A stretch of DNA of 49,129 nt from an uncultured Candidatus Actinomarina sp. (GCA_902519215.1 CABYIX010000009.1:1-49129), one strand, 5' to 3'; positions 33,461 through 41,592 are shown, numbered from the stretch's first letter. Program-made: numbers and translations. Notes: a model not told the origin generated them from the letters alone.

Positions 33461-34714
33461 ACCTCTAGTAAGCTTTGCTGCTGCAACCCTCTTAATTCCT
33501 TTTATAAGTGCTGCTGTTCTTAAGTCACAATTTTGTTTTTGAGATATTGTCCATACTTCTTCAAAGGATGTAAGCATTACATCAATTAATTTTTCATGAA
33601 GTTCTTTTTCTTTCCATAAATAATTCTGAGTATTTTGAACCCATTCAAAGTAACTTGCTGTGATACCACCAGCATTTGCCAAAATGTCAGGAATAATTAC
33701 AGTACCGTTTTCTCTTAAAATTTTATCAGCATTTAATGTTGTAGGTGAGTTTGCACCTTCAATTAATATATTAGCTTTTATTTTTTCTGCATTACTAGAT
33801 GTAATTACACCTCCAACTGCTGCTGGAATAAGGACATCGCAGTCTAGCTCTAAAATTTCTCCATCAAATGACTCACCACCACTAAATCCTTCGACAGTGG
33901 TAGATTTTGCAATGTGTTTAAAAAGTTCAGGAATATTTAAACCACTTTCGTTAATTACAGCTCCTCCTAAGTCATTTACGGCGATTACTTTTGCACCTCT
34001 CTCGTAAGCATCTAATGCTGCGTATCTTCCTACATTGCCAAATCCCTGAACAACAACTTTAGAATTTTTAAATTCTTTATCCATTTTTTCCATAGCAGCA
34101 TGTCCTACTGCGACCGCTCCTCTTCCTGTAGACTCTCTTCTTGTAATAGATCCACCTAAAGATACTGGTTTTCCTGTGACAATTCCTGGTTGTGGTGAGC
34201 CAACAAAGTTACTGTATGTGTCCATAATCCAAGCCATTGTCTGTTCATCGGTTCCTAGATCTGGAGCGGGGATATCTTTATCAACACCAATAATGGGAAG
34301 TAATTCTGCAGTGTATCTTCTAGCTACTCTTTGTTTTTCAGAACGAGTTAATGGATTTGGATCAATGGCAACCCCTCCCTTGGCTCCACCATAAGGTAGT
34401 CCAACAATGGCTGATTTCCAAGACATTAATATAGCTAAAGCTGTTACCTCACCTAAATTAACATCCGGTGCGTATCTTATACCACCTTTCGTTGGACCCA
34501 TTGAAAGTACATGTTGTACCCTATAGCCCATAACTGTTTCAACTTCACTATACTCATCTCTTCTGAATGGAAATGACACAACAAGAGATCTCTGTGGAAG
34601 TTTTAGTCTTTCTCTAATATTTGAATCGAGATTAATCAAATCAGAAACTTCATCATATTGTCTGATGACTTCTTTATACATATGTGAGTCAAAGAGGTTG
34701 TTTTCAACTATCAC
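33449..34714 (-). CDS. gdhA: glutamate dehydrogenase (Glu/Leu/Phe/Val dehydrogenase family)
   Basis: The 421-residue hexameric-type enzyme shows YRVQHVLSMGPTKGGIRYAP, the catalytic Lys region GLPYGGAKGGVAIDP, IPAPDLGTDEQTMAWIMDTYS, SITRRESTGRGA, the Rossmann VVVQGFGNVGRYAAL, and EGANSPTTLNADKILRE. It interconverts glutamate and 2-oxoglutarate with ammonia. Start is GTG at 34714, with -10 boxes TATATT or TATTAT 8 or 6 nt upstream. NAD versus NADP use is not decided by eye. Confidence 0.94.
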   Translation of the reverse strand: MIVENNLFDSHMYKEVIRQYDEVSDLINLDSNIRERLKLPQRSLVVSFPFRRDEYSEVETVMGYRVQHVLSMGPTKGGIRYAPDVNLGEVTALAILMSWKSAIVGLPYGGAKGGVAIDPNPLTRSEKQRVARRYTAELLPIIGVDKDIPAPDLGTDEQTMAWIMDTYSNFVGSPQPGIVTGKPVSLGGSITRRESTGRGAVAVGHAAMEKMDKEFKNSKVVVQGFGNVGRYAALDAYERGAKVIAVNDLGGAVINESGLNIPELFKHIAKSTTVEGFSGGESFDGEILELDCDVLIPAAVGGVITSSNAEKIKANILIEGANSPTTLNADKILRENGTVIIPDILANAGGITASYFEWVQNTQNYLWKEKELHEKLIDVMLTSFEEVWTISQKQNCDLRTAALIKGIKRVAAAKLTRGLFP

Positions 34715-34720
34715 AGACTC

Positions 34721-34728
34721 ATAATATA
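34721..34728 (-). promoter_or_regulatory. -10 box of gdhA (leaderless GTG start candidate)
   Basis: Overlapping TATATT (34728-34723) and TATTAT (34726-34721) on the minus strand end 8 and 6 nt before GTG at 34714. No Shine-Dalgarno. Confidence 0.4.
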
Positions 34729-34781
34729 TAGTTTTTCAATAGAAAGGTTGAATTATTTAAATTTTTGTCGTACCTCATCTC

Positions 34782-34787
34782 TAAATT
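34782..34787 (+). promoter_or_regulatory. -10 box for the Rad52-like cassette (leaderless candidate)
   Basis: TAAATT ends 7 nt before ATG at 34795, the start of a 38-residue reading frame that precedes the 173-residue gene. Confidence 0.35.
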
Positions 34788-34794
34788 ATTAAAT

Positions 34795-34911
34795 ATGAAA
34801 GATAGTGAAATAATTAACATATTAAATTCAGCCGGTATGAAAGCAAATTTTATTTGTTCAGACCATAATGACAGCTGCAACTGTCATAGAATATATGATG
34901 AAGCAGCTTAA
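34795..34911 (+). CDS. 38-residue Cys/His-rich peptide (candidate small gene or leader)
   Basis: ATG to TAA encodes 38 residues starting MKDSEIINILNSAG and holding FICSDHNDSCNCHRIYDEAA, that is Cys21, His24, Cys28, Cys30 and His31 within 11 residues, a plausible metal-binding knot. A TANNNT box lies 7 nt before the ATG and the next gene follows after 15 bp with a strong AGGAGG. I recognise no family. It could be a small DNA-binding protein or a regulatory leader; chance cannot be excluded. Confidence 0.45.
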   Translation: MKDSEIINILNSAGMKANFICSDHNDSCNCHRIYDEAA

Positions 34912-34915
34912 TTAC

Positions 34916-34921
34916 AGGAGG
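34916..34921 (+). promoter_or_regulatory. strong Shine-Dalgarno AGGAGG
   Basis: A perfect AGGAGG 5 nt before ATG 34927, stronger than most ribosome sites in this window, which are weak or absent. It fixes the start of the 173-residue gene and suggests high translation. Confidence 0.7.
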
Positions 34922-34926
34922 AACAT

Positions 34927-35448
34927 ATGAAAGACTTAATTTGGGATATAGCCAAAAGTGGTGAAGATCAATTAGAAAATACGGACTTACAAACTATTGA
35001 AGAACCGAAAGAACTATTTATTGCGAGGGGTGTTTCTTTAGAAGCAAAAGATAGTACATACAAAATAAATAAATTTGTGGACAACAAAATTGCTATAGAC
35101 GTGCAGGATAAAGGAGCAATAAAAATTTCGGATACGGTCTTTAGTTACTCAAAAAGCTACAAATCAAAAACAATTGATTTGAAACGACTTTTAGATTGGA
35201 CAACAAACAAGAAGCTAACTGATGATGAAATTGAAAATTTAATAGCAATTTGCGGAAATAATTTTGTACCTAAATTGAGAGGACTTGACGCAGTTGCTGA
35301 AAAAAAAGGTATGGAAAAGCAATTAGCAAGAGATACTTTTATTGAAAAGAAATGGGATGAAGAACCTAAATTGCAAGTAATTAATACTTCTAATGAAGCA
35401 GCACCCATTTGGGCAAAAGATCTTAACGAAATGGAGAGAAAAAAATGA
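34927..35448 (+). CDS. unknown 173-residue protein upstream of Rad52-like gene
   Basis: I do not recognise this protein. It is charged and soluble, with no signal peptide or membrane segment. Residues 20-90 seem beta-rich (KIAIDVQDKGAIKISDTVF), and 85-140 look helical (LKRLLDWTTNKKLTDDEIEN, RGLDAVAEKKGMEKQ). Trp-rich tail: KKWDEEPKLQVI, PIWAKDLNEMERKK. It is translated from a strong AGGAGG and its stop overlaps the Rad52-like start (ATGA), so the two are probably partners. Phage-derived recombination modules often have such a small companion gene, but there is no direct evidence of function. Confidence 0.75.
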   Translation: MKDLIWDIAKSGEDQLENTDLQTIEEPKELFIARGVSLEAKDSTYKINKFVDNKIAIDVQDKGAIKISDTVFSYSKSYKSKTIDLKRLLDWTTNKKLTDDEIENLIAICGNNFVPKLRGLDAVAEKKGMEKQLARDTFIEKKWDEEPKLQVINTSNEAAPIWAKDLNEMERKK

Positions 35449-35873
35449 GACAACTATTTGAACTATCACGCAAATTTCCAAAAGAATGGATTAAAAAAGC
35501 GCCAAAAGGAAAATTTGGTAACTATGTACCCCATCCTGTTATAACACAACGATTATTAGAAGTATGTGGACCATTTAATTGGGAAGTGGTTGAATTGATT
35601 AGGCAAGAATCTTCAGGAAGTGTGGTTGGTTGTTTTGGTAAACTAACAGTAGAAATTGATGGCAATCCTGTAACGGTCACATCAATTGGAGATGTTGAAC
35701 ATGACCAAAACAACGATGGTTCAAATGCAAAACATGCAGAATCAGATGCTTTCAAGCGTTGTGCCATGAAGCTTGGACTTGGTCTTCATCTATGGGCAGG
35801 TGACGAATATTACTTAGATAAACAGCTTGAAAAAAAAAGACAAGAAAAAAAAATTAACTTACAATCAGCTTAA
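35445..35873 (+). CDS. Rad52/Rad22-like single-strand annealing protein
   Basis: The 142-residue protein has SYV-like GNYVPHPVITQRLLEVCGPFNWEVVE, a beta sheet GCFGKLTVEIDGNPVTVTSIGDVEH, and the signature helix AKHAESDAFKRCAMKLGLGLHLW, which matches the Rad52/Sak-type pattern (A..DA.KR....G) found in eukaryotic Rad52 and phage annealing proteins. It would anneal complementary single strands in recombination or repair. A charged tail follows. Such genes in actinobacteria often come from phages; no other phage genes are present. Its stop shares TTAA with the dtd stop. Confidence 0.8.
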   Translation: MRQLFELSRKFPKEWIKKAPKGKFGNYVPHPVITQRLLEVCGPFNWEVVELIRQESSGSVVGCFGKLTVEIDGNPVTVTSIGDVEHDQNNDGSNAKHAESDAFKRCAMKLGLGLHLWAGDEYYLDKQLEKKRQEKKINLQSA

Positions 35874-36325
35874 GAATTAATTATTCCATCTTTTGAACTT
35901 AAAACAAAAGTACTAGGACCATCGTTTATAAGCCCAACTTGCATCATTGATCCAAAACTTCCAAGTTTAGTAATGACTTTTTCAGATAATTTTTCATATA
36001 CTTTTTCTAACATTTCTTCAGCAATCTTAGGATCTTTCGCATTAATAAACGAAGGCCTATTCCCTTTTAAAAAATTACCAGCAAGTGTGAACTGGCTGAC
36101 TAGTAAAATTTCACCATCAACGTCAATAATGGACTTATTCATTTTTAAATTTTCATCAGAAAATATTCTGAAATTTAAGATTTTATTAATTAAAACTTGA
36201 CTATCTGAATCACTATCCCCCTGCTCAATTCCCCAAAGTAAAAGTAGCCCTTGGTCAATTTCTGAAATTTTATTTCCATCTACTTCTACATATGCATTCT
36301 TTACTCTCTGCAAAACTACTTTCAT
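35870..36325 (-). CDS. dtd: D-aminoacyl-tRNA deacylase
   Basis: Dtd removes D-amino acids (and glycine from tRNA-Ala) wrongly attached to tRNA. The 151-residue protein has MKVVLQRVKNAYVEVDG, ILLVSQFTLAGNFLKGNRPSF with the SQFTL active-site motif, FGSMMQVGLINDGPSTFVL with NXGP (NDGP) for D-chirality, and FRIFSDENLKMNKS. It faces the F420-type oxidoreductase gene with only 17 bp between the start codons, and its -10 box TAAATT overlaps that gene's. Confidence 0.95.
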   Translation of the reverse strand: MKVVLQRVKNAYVEVDGNKISEIDQGLLLLWGIEQGDSDSDSQVLINKILNFRIFSDENLKMNKSIIDVDGEILLVSQFTLAGNFLKGNRPSFINAKDPKIAEEMLEKVYEKLSEKVITKLGSFGSMMQVGLINDGPSTFVLSSKDGIINS

Positions 36326-36329
36326 AAAC

Positions 36330-36335
36330 TATAAT
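36330..36335 (+). promoter_or_regulatory. -10 box of the PPOX-like gene (leaderless candidate)
   Basis: A perfect TATAAT ends 7 nt before ATG 36343. With the dtd box on the other strand it forms a face-to-face promoter of 17 bp. Confidence 0.6.
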
Positions 36336-36338
36336 TTA
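36333..36338 (-). promoter_or_regulatory. -10 box of dtd, overlapping the opposite -10
   Basis: On the minus strand TAAATT ends 7 nt before the dtd ATG at 36325. It shares positions 36333-36335 with the plus-strand TATAAT (36330-36335). Confidence 0.5.
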
Positions 36339-36342
36339 ACAG

Positions 36343-36753
36343 ATGACACTAGACAATAAAACTTTATTAATGGCAGCTGGACCTAATTATGCCGCTTTAA
36401 CTACTCTGTTTAAAAATGGAGTTCCACAAACTCATGTGATGTGGGTTGATACAGACGGTGAAAATATTTTAATTAATACCGAAATTCATAGAGTTAAATA
36501 TAAAAATATAAAAATAGATCCCCGAGTTACAGTAATGATATGGAAGCACGACAATCCCTTTAAGTTTGTAGAAGTTAGAGGCGAAGTGATTGGTGAAATA
36601 ACTGGTAAAGAAGCTCGAGATAATATAGACAAATTGTCAAACAAGTATTGGGATAAACCTTACCCTTTCCCAATACAAACAGAAAGAATAGTATTAGTAA
36701 TCAAACCAAATAAAGAAGTGATATTTAATTTAAAGGACGAAGATTTTCAGTAG
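36343..36753 (+). CDS. F420-dependent PPOX-class (FDOR-B type) flavin/deazaflavin oxidoreductase
   Basis: The 136-residue split-barrel protein has the PPOX/FDOR layout: AALTTLFKNGVPQTHVMWVDTDGE, LINTEIHRVKYKNIKIDPRVTVMIW (the TXXXRXKXXNXXXXP motif binding the cofactor phosphate), EVRGEVIGEITGKEARDNIDKLSNKY, and RIVLVIKP. Actinobacterial members bind F420, FMN or biliverdin, and F420 is the best guess because its biosynthesis genes are present. Starts at a leaderless promoter. Its stop is 1 bp from the end of the convergent HBD gene. Confidence 0.87.
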   Translation: MTLDNKTLLMAAGPNYAALTTLFKNGVPQTHVMWVDTDGENILINTEIHRVKYKNIKIDPRVTVMIWKHDNPFKFVEVRGEVIGEITGKEARDNIDKLSNKYWDKPYPFPIQTERIVLVIKPNKEVIFNLKDEDFQ

Positions 36754-36754
36754 A

Positions 36755-37615
36755 CTAATCTTTCTTATATTGATAAAAACCTTTTCCAGTCTTTACTCCT
36801 AGATCTCCATTTAAAACTTTTTCTTCAAGAAACTTTTTAGGTTCGTCTTTTGAATCCCCAGATTCTTTAAACTTTTTTAATTTTGCATAATAGTGAATGT
36901 CCAATCCAGAATAATCTGATAGTTCAAACGGACCTAGAGGATGATTTAAGCCTTTTTTTATAGCGATATCAATATCTTCAAAATCTGCGATTCCCTCATC
37001 ATAAAGTTCATAAGCTTCATCGACTAATGCCGCAAGCATTCTGTTAACAATAAACCCTGGAGTTTCTTTTTTTAGAACAACTACAGATCTTCCCATGTTC
37101 TTACTGACAGTTTTTGTACGCTCTAAAACATCATCAGATACATTGTCAGGGTATGAAATTTCAACCAAGTCCATTCTTATTGGTGGATAGAAGAAATGCA
37201 TATTAATAAATCTTTCAGGATGATTACAATGCTTAGATAATTCAGAAGCTTGTATAAATGAACTGTTAGTAGCCATTACAACTTCTTCACCCATAAAACT
37301 TGAAATGTGTTTGAAAATTTCAAGCTTTACATCGTGTCTTTCAACAACAGCCTCTATTACAAATGACTTTTCTTGAACAACTTCATCAAGTGAATATCTA
37401 AGGTCTAAATTGTCTTTATACGCATCTAGCTTTTCTTGTGTGTATATTTTTTTATTTATTAAATTTTTAATATTGTCTTCAACAAATTTATATCTATATT
37501 CTAAATTTTCTCTATTTTCATCATAAAGACTAGTTTTGTATCCAGCCATAGCCGCTAGAGCAGCTATTTGGCTTCCCATTTGGCCGCCACCTATTACTGC
37601 TATTTTTTCAATCAT
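36755..37615 (-). CDS. 3-hydroxybutyryl-CoA/3-hydroxyacyl-CoA dehydrogenase
   Basis: A 286-residue dehydrogenase with the NAD-binding start IAVIGGGQMGSQIAALAAMAGY, ATNSSFIQASELSKHCNHPERFINMHFFYP with the catalytic His in MHFFYP, TPGFIVNRMLAALVDEAYELYDEGIA, and KGLNHPLGPFELSDYSGLDIHYY. It oxidises 3-hydroxyacyl-CoA to 3-ketoacyl-CoA. Its start overlaps the upstream acyl-CoA dehydrogenase by 4 bp, so the pair may work on the same substrate (desaturation, then oxidation after hydration elsewhere). Confidence 0.93.
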   Translation of the reverse strand: MIEKIAVIGGGQMGSQIAALAAMAGYKTSLYDENRENLEYRYKFVEDNIKNLINKKIYTQEKLDAYKDNLDLRYSLDEVVQEKSFVIEAVVERHDVKLEIFKHISSFMGEEVVMATNSSFIQASELSKHCNHPERFINMHFFYPPIRMDLVEISYPDNVSDDVLERTKTVSKNMGRSVVVLKKETPGFIVNRMLAALVDEAYELYDEGIADFEDIDIAIKKGLNHPLGPFELSDYSGLDIHYYAKLKKFKESGDSKDEPKKFLEEKVLNGDLGVKTGKGFYQYKKD

Positions 37616-38817
37616 GAATGTTTATTAATCTCTCTTCTTGCAATTGATCTTAAATGTACTTCGTCTGGCCCATCAGCAATTCTCAATGTTCTAGCGCCAG
37701 CAGCCATTCTGGCTAATGGAGTATCTTGTGAAAGTCCCATAGCTCCATGTGCTTGTATAGCCTTATCAATCACATATGATGCAGCTTCAATAACGCCAAC
37801 TTTAATTGCTGAGATTTCAATTTTTGCTTGTTCTTTACCAACATTATCAATTAACCAAGCAGTTTTTAATGTTAACAATCTTGCTTCTTCAATTTTAATT
37901 CTTGACCTAGCTATCCAATCTTGAACTACTCCATGATCAGAAATTTTTGTACCAAAAGTCTCTCTAGACATAGTTCTTTTAATCATAAGCTCTAAAGCTC
38001 TTTCGGCCATACCTATAGTTCTCATGCAATGGTGTATTCTTCCAGGACCTAATCTTGCCTGGGCTATTTTGAAACCCATTCCCTCTCCTCCAATAATGTT
38101 TGTTTTGGGAACTATTACATTTTCAAATTTTAATTCAGGGTGTCCGGTGTATCCATCATCATAACCATATACATGCATTGGTCTTACAATTGTGATTCCT
38201 TCTGAATCCATTGGGACAAGCACCTGGCTTTGCCTTGTATAAGGAGGATTATCTGGATTGGTAATGCCCATAAAAATACAAATTTTTGCTCTTGGATTTA
38301 TAGCATTTGATGTCCACCATTTTGTACCATTGATAACATAATTATCTCCGTCAGAAACTATTGAGCTTGAAATATTAGTTGCGTCAGAGGATGCAACATT
38401 AGGTTCCGTCATTGCAAAACAAGAACGAATTTCACCATTTAAGAGTGGATTTAGCCATTGTTCTTTTTGTTCAGGAGTACCAAACTCTGCAAGAATTTCC
38501 ATATTTCCAGTATCAGGTGCAGAACAATTGAAAACTTCAGGAGCCCACCAGCTTTGTCCTGTGATTTCAGCTAAAGGAGCATATTCCACATTTGTTAATC
38601 CTGCTCCATATTCACTATCTGGTAAAAATAAATTCCAAAGATTTTCTTCTCTAGCTTTTTGCTTTAACTCGTCCAATAAGTCAGGTATATGCAGAGGATC
38701 ACCAGAATCTACAATAGCTTTTTCATACGCATCTTCATTGGGAAATATGTATTCATCAAAAAACTTGATCATCTTTTCTTGAAGTTCTAAAGACTTTTGA
38801 GAATAATTAAAATCCAT
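37612..38817 (-). CDS. acyl-CoA dehydrogenase (ACAD10/11-like)
   Basis: The 401-residue flavoenzyme has FAMTEPNVASSDATNISSS, the WWTSNA segment, DGYTGHPELKFENVIVPKTNIIGGEGMGFKIAQARLGPGRIHHCMRTIGMAERALELM, IQAHGAMGLSQDTPLARM, and RIADGPDEVHLRSIARREI. The GPGRIHHCMR and ADGPDEVH stretches are typical of the ACAD10/11 subgroup. A phosphotransferase of the type fused to that domain in ACAD10/11 is the next divergent gene. Electrons go to ETF. Confidence 0.93.
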   Translation of the reverse strand: MDFNYSQKSLELQEKMIKFFDEYIFPNEDAYEKAIVDSGDPLHIPDLLDELKQKAREENLWNLFLPDSEYGAGLTNVEYAPLAEITGQSWWAPEVFNCSAPDTGNMEILAEFGTPEQKEQWLNPLLNGEIRSCFAMTEPNVASSDATNISSSIVSDGDNYVINGTKWWTSNAINPRAKICIFMGITNPDNPPYTRQSQVLVPMDSEGITIVRPMHVYGYDDGYTGHPELKFENVIVPKTNIIGGEGMGFKIAQARLGPGRIHHCMRTIGMAERALELMIKRTMSRETFGTKISDHGVVQDWIARSRIKIEEARLLTLKTAWLIDNVGKEQAKIEISAIKVGVIEAASYVIDKAIQAHGAMGLSQDTPLARMAAGARTLRIADGPDEVHLRSIARREINKHS

Positions 38818-38823
38818 TGTTTT

Positions 38824-38829
38824 ATTCTA
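38824..38829 (-). promoter_or_regulatory. -10 box of the acyl-CoA dehydrogenase gene at 38817 (leaderless candidate)
   Basis: On the minus strand TAGAAT ends 6 nt before ATG 38817; no Shine-Dalgarno is present. Confidence 0.45.
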
Positions 38830-38861
38830 TCAATTAACTTGAGTCCAAGAGAATTATTTCA

Positions 38862-38867
38862 TAAGAT
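38862..38867 (+). promoter_or_regulatory. -10 box of the APH-like kinase gene (leaderless candidate)
   Basis: TAAGAT ends 8 nt before ATG 38876. Confidence 0.4.
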
Positions 38868-38875
38868 ATTTACTA

Positions 38876-39892
38876 ATGGAATTTTTTGATAAAAAAATAA
38901 GAGACTATATTTCTTCCAATTTAGATTTGAATAGTAATTTTAAATTCGAACAATTTAAAGTTGGAAGATCAAATATTACTTTCAAAATATTTGATAATTC
39001 CATTAGTTACGTATTAAGAAGGCCTCCGTTTGGAAATAAACTTGAATCAGCCCATAATATGCAACGAGAATACAAAATAATCACCGAGTTAAGTAAAAAT
39101 AATTTAAAAGTACCAAATCCAATCCTCTTGTGCATAGACAGGTCTATCTCAGAAGATGATTTCTACATTATGGAATATATTGAAGGTGATACAATTGCAG
39201 ACAATCTCATAGCAGCAAATTATTCAGATTCTCAGAAAAAAAAGATTACAGAATCATTTATTTCAACACTTGCAGAACTTCATACATTTGATGTTCTTGC
39301 TTCAAATTTAAAAGATTTAGGAAAGCATCAAGATTATGTAGAAAGACAATTAAACAGATGGACAAAGCAATTTAGAGCACAAAAAGTTAGAGAGATTGAT
39401 GATTTAGATCAAGCTACAAAATTACTTTTTGATAATATTCCATCTCAACAGCGAGTCAGTATTGTACATGGGGACTACCGATTAGATAATGTAAGGATTA
39501 ATAATAATTCAGTAGCAGCAATTGTAGATTGGGAACTTTGCACTCTAGGAGATCCTCTAGCAGACTTAGGAACAGTTATTGCTTCCTGGTCGGATGAGAA
39601 TGAAAATGATACACCTTTTATTTACTCCCCTTCTTTAAATGGCGGTTTTCCGAGCAGGGAAGAGATAATAAATTTATATGAAAAAAAATCTTTGCTTAAC
39701 ATAAGCGAAATAGAATTCTACATCCGTCTATCTTTTTGGAAGCATGCAATGATAATGGAGGGGGTCTACGTAAGATATTCTCTTGGTTATTATGGTAATG
39801 TTGATAAAAAAGATATTGAAGCTTTTGGACAAAGCACGTTAAATTTTGCTAAAAAAGCTTCAACTAAGAATCTATTAAAGGAGATATTTTGA
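38876..39892 (+). CDS. APH-family phosphotransferase (ACAD10 kinase-like)
   Basis: The 338-residue kinase-fold protein has FKVGRSNITFKIF, VLRRPPFGNKLESAHNMQREYKI, the hinge-type YIMEYIEGDTIADNL, the catalytic loop IVHGDYRLDNVRI, and IVDWELCTLGDPLADLG with the metal-binding Asp. This matches the aminoglycoside-phosphotransferase-like domain of ACAD10/11, which phosphorylates 4-hydroxyacyl-CoA so the paired dehydrogenase domain can eliminate it. Here kinase and dehydrogenase are separate genes facing away from each other across 58 bp. That fits a 4-hydroxy acid route, and 4-hydroxybutyryl-CoA dehydratase lies downstream. Confidence 0.87.
   Translation: MEFFDKKIRDYISSNLDLNSNFKFEQFKVGRSNITFKIFDNSISYVLRRPPFGNKLESAHNMQREYKIITELSKNNLKVPNPILLCIDRSISEDDFYIMEYIEGDTIADNLIAANYSDSQKKKITESFISTLAELHTFDVLASNLKDLGKHQDYVERQLNRWTKQFRAQKVREIDDLDQATKLLFDNIPSQQRVSIVHGDYRLDNVRINNNSVAAIVDWELCTLGDPLADLGTVIASWSDENENDTPFIYSPSLNGGFPSREEIINLYEKKSLLNISEIEFYIRLSFWKHAMIMEGVYVRYSLGYYGNVDKKDIEAFGQSTLNFAKKASTKNLLKEIF
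39878..39883 (+). promoter_or_regulatory. Shine-Dalgarno AAGGAG deciding a TTG start
   Basis: AAGGAG lies 5 nt before TTG 39889, which overlaps the upstream TGA stop (TTGA). No ATG is available nearby in frame, so the MaoC gene likely starts at TTG. Confidence 0.6.
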
Positions 39893-40356
39893 ATGTAATT
39901 CCAGCAAATGAACTAGAGAATCATATTGGTGAAGAAATTGGAGTTTCAGAATGGATTGAGATTACACAAGAAAGAATAAACCAATTTGCTGACGCCACTA
40001 ATGACCATCAATTTATACATGTTGATCCGGAAGCAGCAAAAGCGGCTCCAACTCCATGGGATACAACTATTGCACATGGTTTTTTAACGTTAAGTCTAGT
40101 TTCTTACATGTCAGTAACTTCTGGTTTTATGCCTGCTCAAATGCAAACAGCTGTTAATTATGGTTCTGACAAAGTTCGATTTATGGAAGCCGTTCCTGTA
40201 AATAGCAAAATTAGAGGAAAATTTGTTTTAACAGAAGCTCAATATAAGAAGAACGGTAGATGGCTAGTGAAAACTACTGTGACGATTGAAATTGAAGGTG
40301 TTGAAAAACCTGCTGCGATTGTCGAAACTTTAACTTTGTACATAGTAAAAGAATAA
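39889..40356 (+). CDS. MaoC-family dehydratase/hydratase
   Basis: A 155-residue hot-dog-fold protein with the hydratase-2 motif QFADATNDHQFIHVDPEAA containing the catalytic Asp and His, followed by TTIAHGFLTLSLVSYM. It resembles the R-specific enoyl-CoA hydratase group. It starts at TTG with AAGGAG 5 nt upstream and lies in the transcript with the APH-like kinase and thiolase. It may hydrate crotonyl-CoA or a longer enoyl-CoA. Confidence 0.92.
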   Translation: MNVIPANELENHIGEEIGVSEWIEITQERINQFADATNDHQFIHVDPEAAKAAPTPWDTTIAHGFLTLSLVSYMSVTSGFMPAQMQTAVNYGSDKVRFMEAVPVNSKIRGKFVLTEAQYKKNGRWLVKTTVTIEIEGVEKPAAIVETLTLYIVKE

Positions 40357-40365
40357 TAAATGTTT

Positions 40366-40371
40366 AAGGAG
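40366..40371 (+). promoter_or_regulatory. Shine-Dalgarno of the thiolase gene
   Basis: AAGGAG, 8 nt before ATG 40380, is one of the clearest ribosome sites in the window. Confidence 0.6.
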
Positions 40372-40379
40372 ATAATTTT

Positions 40380-41558
40380 ATGAGAGAAGCAGTAATTGTA
40401 TCAGCAGCCAGAACGCCAATAGGGAAAGCCTATAGAGGTGCGTATAACAATACAGCAGCACCTACCCTTGCTTCGTATTCCATCAAAGAAGCAGTAAGTA
40501 GAGCAGGGATTGACCCTCAAGAAGTAGAGGATGTAGTTATGGGATGTGCACAGCAACAAGGCTCACAAGCATTAAATATAGGTAGGCTTAGTGGAATTGC
40601 AGCAGGACTTCCAAATACAGTACCTGGTATGACAATAGACCGTCAGTGCTCATCTGGATTAATGGCTATTGCAACTGCATCAAAGCAAATAATTACTGAC
40701 AATATGGATGTCGTAGTAGCCGGTGGAGTTGAATCTATATCACTAGTGCAAACTGCTGAAATGAGATTAGATATTGATCCAACTGTCACAGCACATGCAA
40801 AACATGCATACATGCCAATGATTGAAACTGCTGATCATGTTGCAGATAAATATGAAGTTAGTAGAGAAAAACAAGATGAATATTCTCTTCAAAGTCAACA
40901 AAGAACTGCAGCAGCCCAAGAGTCGGGTATTTATGCTGACGAAGTATTTTCAACAACAACAACTAAGTTGGTTAAAGATAAAGAAACTGGTGAAATTTCA
41001 GAACAGGAAGTGACTCTAGAAAAAGATGAGGGTAATAGACCTGAAACTAACATCGAAGGTCTTTCGTCTTTAATGCCTGTATATGGTGAAGGTAAGTATA
41101 TAACTGCAGGAAATGCATCACAACTATCTGATGGATCTGCTTCAGTTGTAGTTATGGAGTCAAAAATTGCTGAGAAAAAAGGTTTGAATCCACTAGGTTA
41201 CTACAGAGGAATGACTGTAGCTGGACTAGCTCCAGAAGAGATGGGTATTGGTCCTGTTTATGCTGTGCCAAAATTATTAGAAAAATTTAATCTTACAGTT
41301 GACGATATTGGACTTTGGGAGCTGAATGAAGCATTTGCAGTTCAAGCATTATATTGCAGAGATAACTTAGGAATTGATAATGAAATTTACAATGTAAATG
41401 GAGGTTCAATTTCTATTGGCCACCCTTATGGAATGACTGGTTCAAGAATGACTATGCATGCCCTGATGGAGGGTAAAAGAAGGGGTGCTAAATTTATAGT
41501 TGTCACCATGTGTGTTGGTGGAGGCATGGGAGCTGCCGGTTTATTCGAAGTAATTTAA
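40380..41558 (+). CDS. acetyl-CoA C-acyltransferase (thiolase)
   Basis: The 392-residue thiolase has [13 protein letters not shown], the nucleophile Cys90 in [65 protein letters not shown] with His, and [14 protein letters not shown] with the second Cys. It can cleave acetoacetyl-CoA or longer ketoacyl-CoA, or act in synthesis. AAGGAG lies 8 nt before the ATG. Follows MaoC by 23 bp. Confidence 0.95.
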   Translation: MREAVIVSAARTPIGKAYRGAYNNTAAPTLASYSIKEAVSRAGIDPQEVEDVVMGCAQQQGSQALNIGRLSGIAAGLPNTVPGMTIDRQCSSGLMAIATASKQIITDNMDVVVAGGVESISLVQTAEMRLDIDPTVTAHAKHAYMPMIETADHVADKYEVSREKQDEYSLQSQQRTAAAQESGIYADEVFSTTTTKLVKDKETGEISEQEVTLEKDEGNRPETNIEGLSSLMPVYGEGKYITAGNASQLSDGSASVVVMESKIAEKKGLNPLGYYRGMTVAGLAPEEMGIGPVYAVPKLLEKFNLTVDDIGLWELNEAFAVQALYCRDNLGIDNEIYNVNGGSISIGHPYGMTGSRMTMHALMEGKRRGAKFIVVTMCVGGGMGAAGLFEVI

Positions 41559-41592
41559 TAGATTTCTAAAAGATTACTCAGCTATCAAAATC

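Noticed and set aside
33660-34007. 115-residue antisense frame inside gdhA
   Set aside because: gdhA is unambiguous on the other strand; no ribosome site or -10 for the antisense frame.
34715-35873. A prophage remnant
   Set aside because: Apart from the Rad52-like gene there is no integrase, terminase, capsid or attachment-site repeat, so I keep only a domesticated-module hypothesis.
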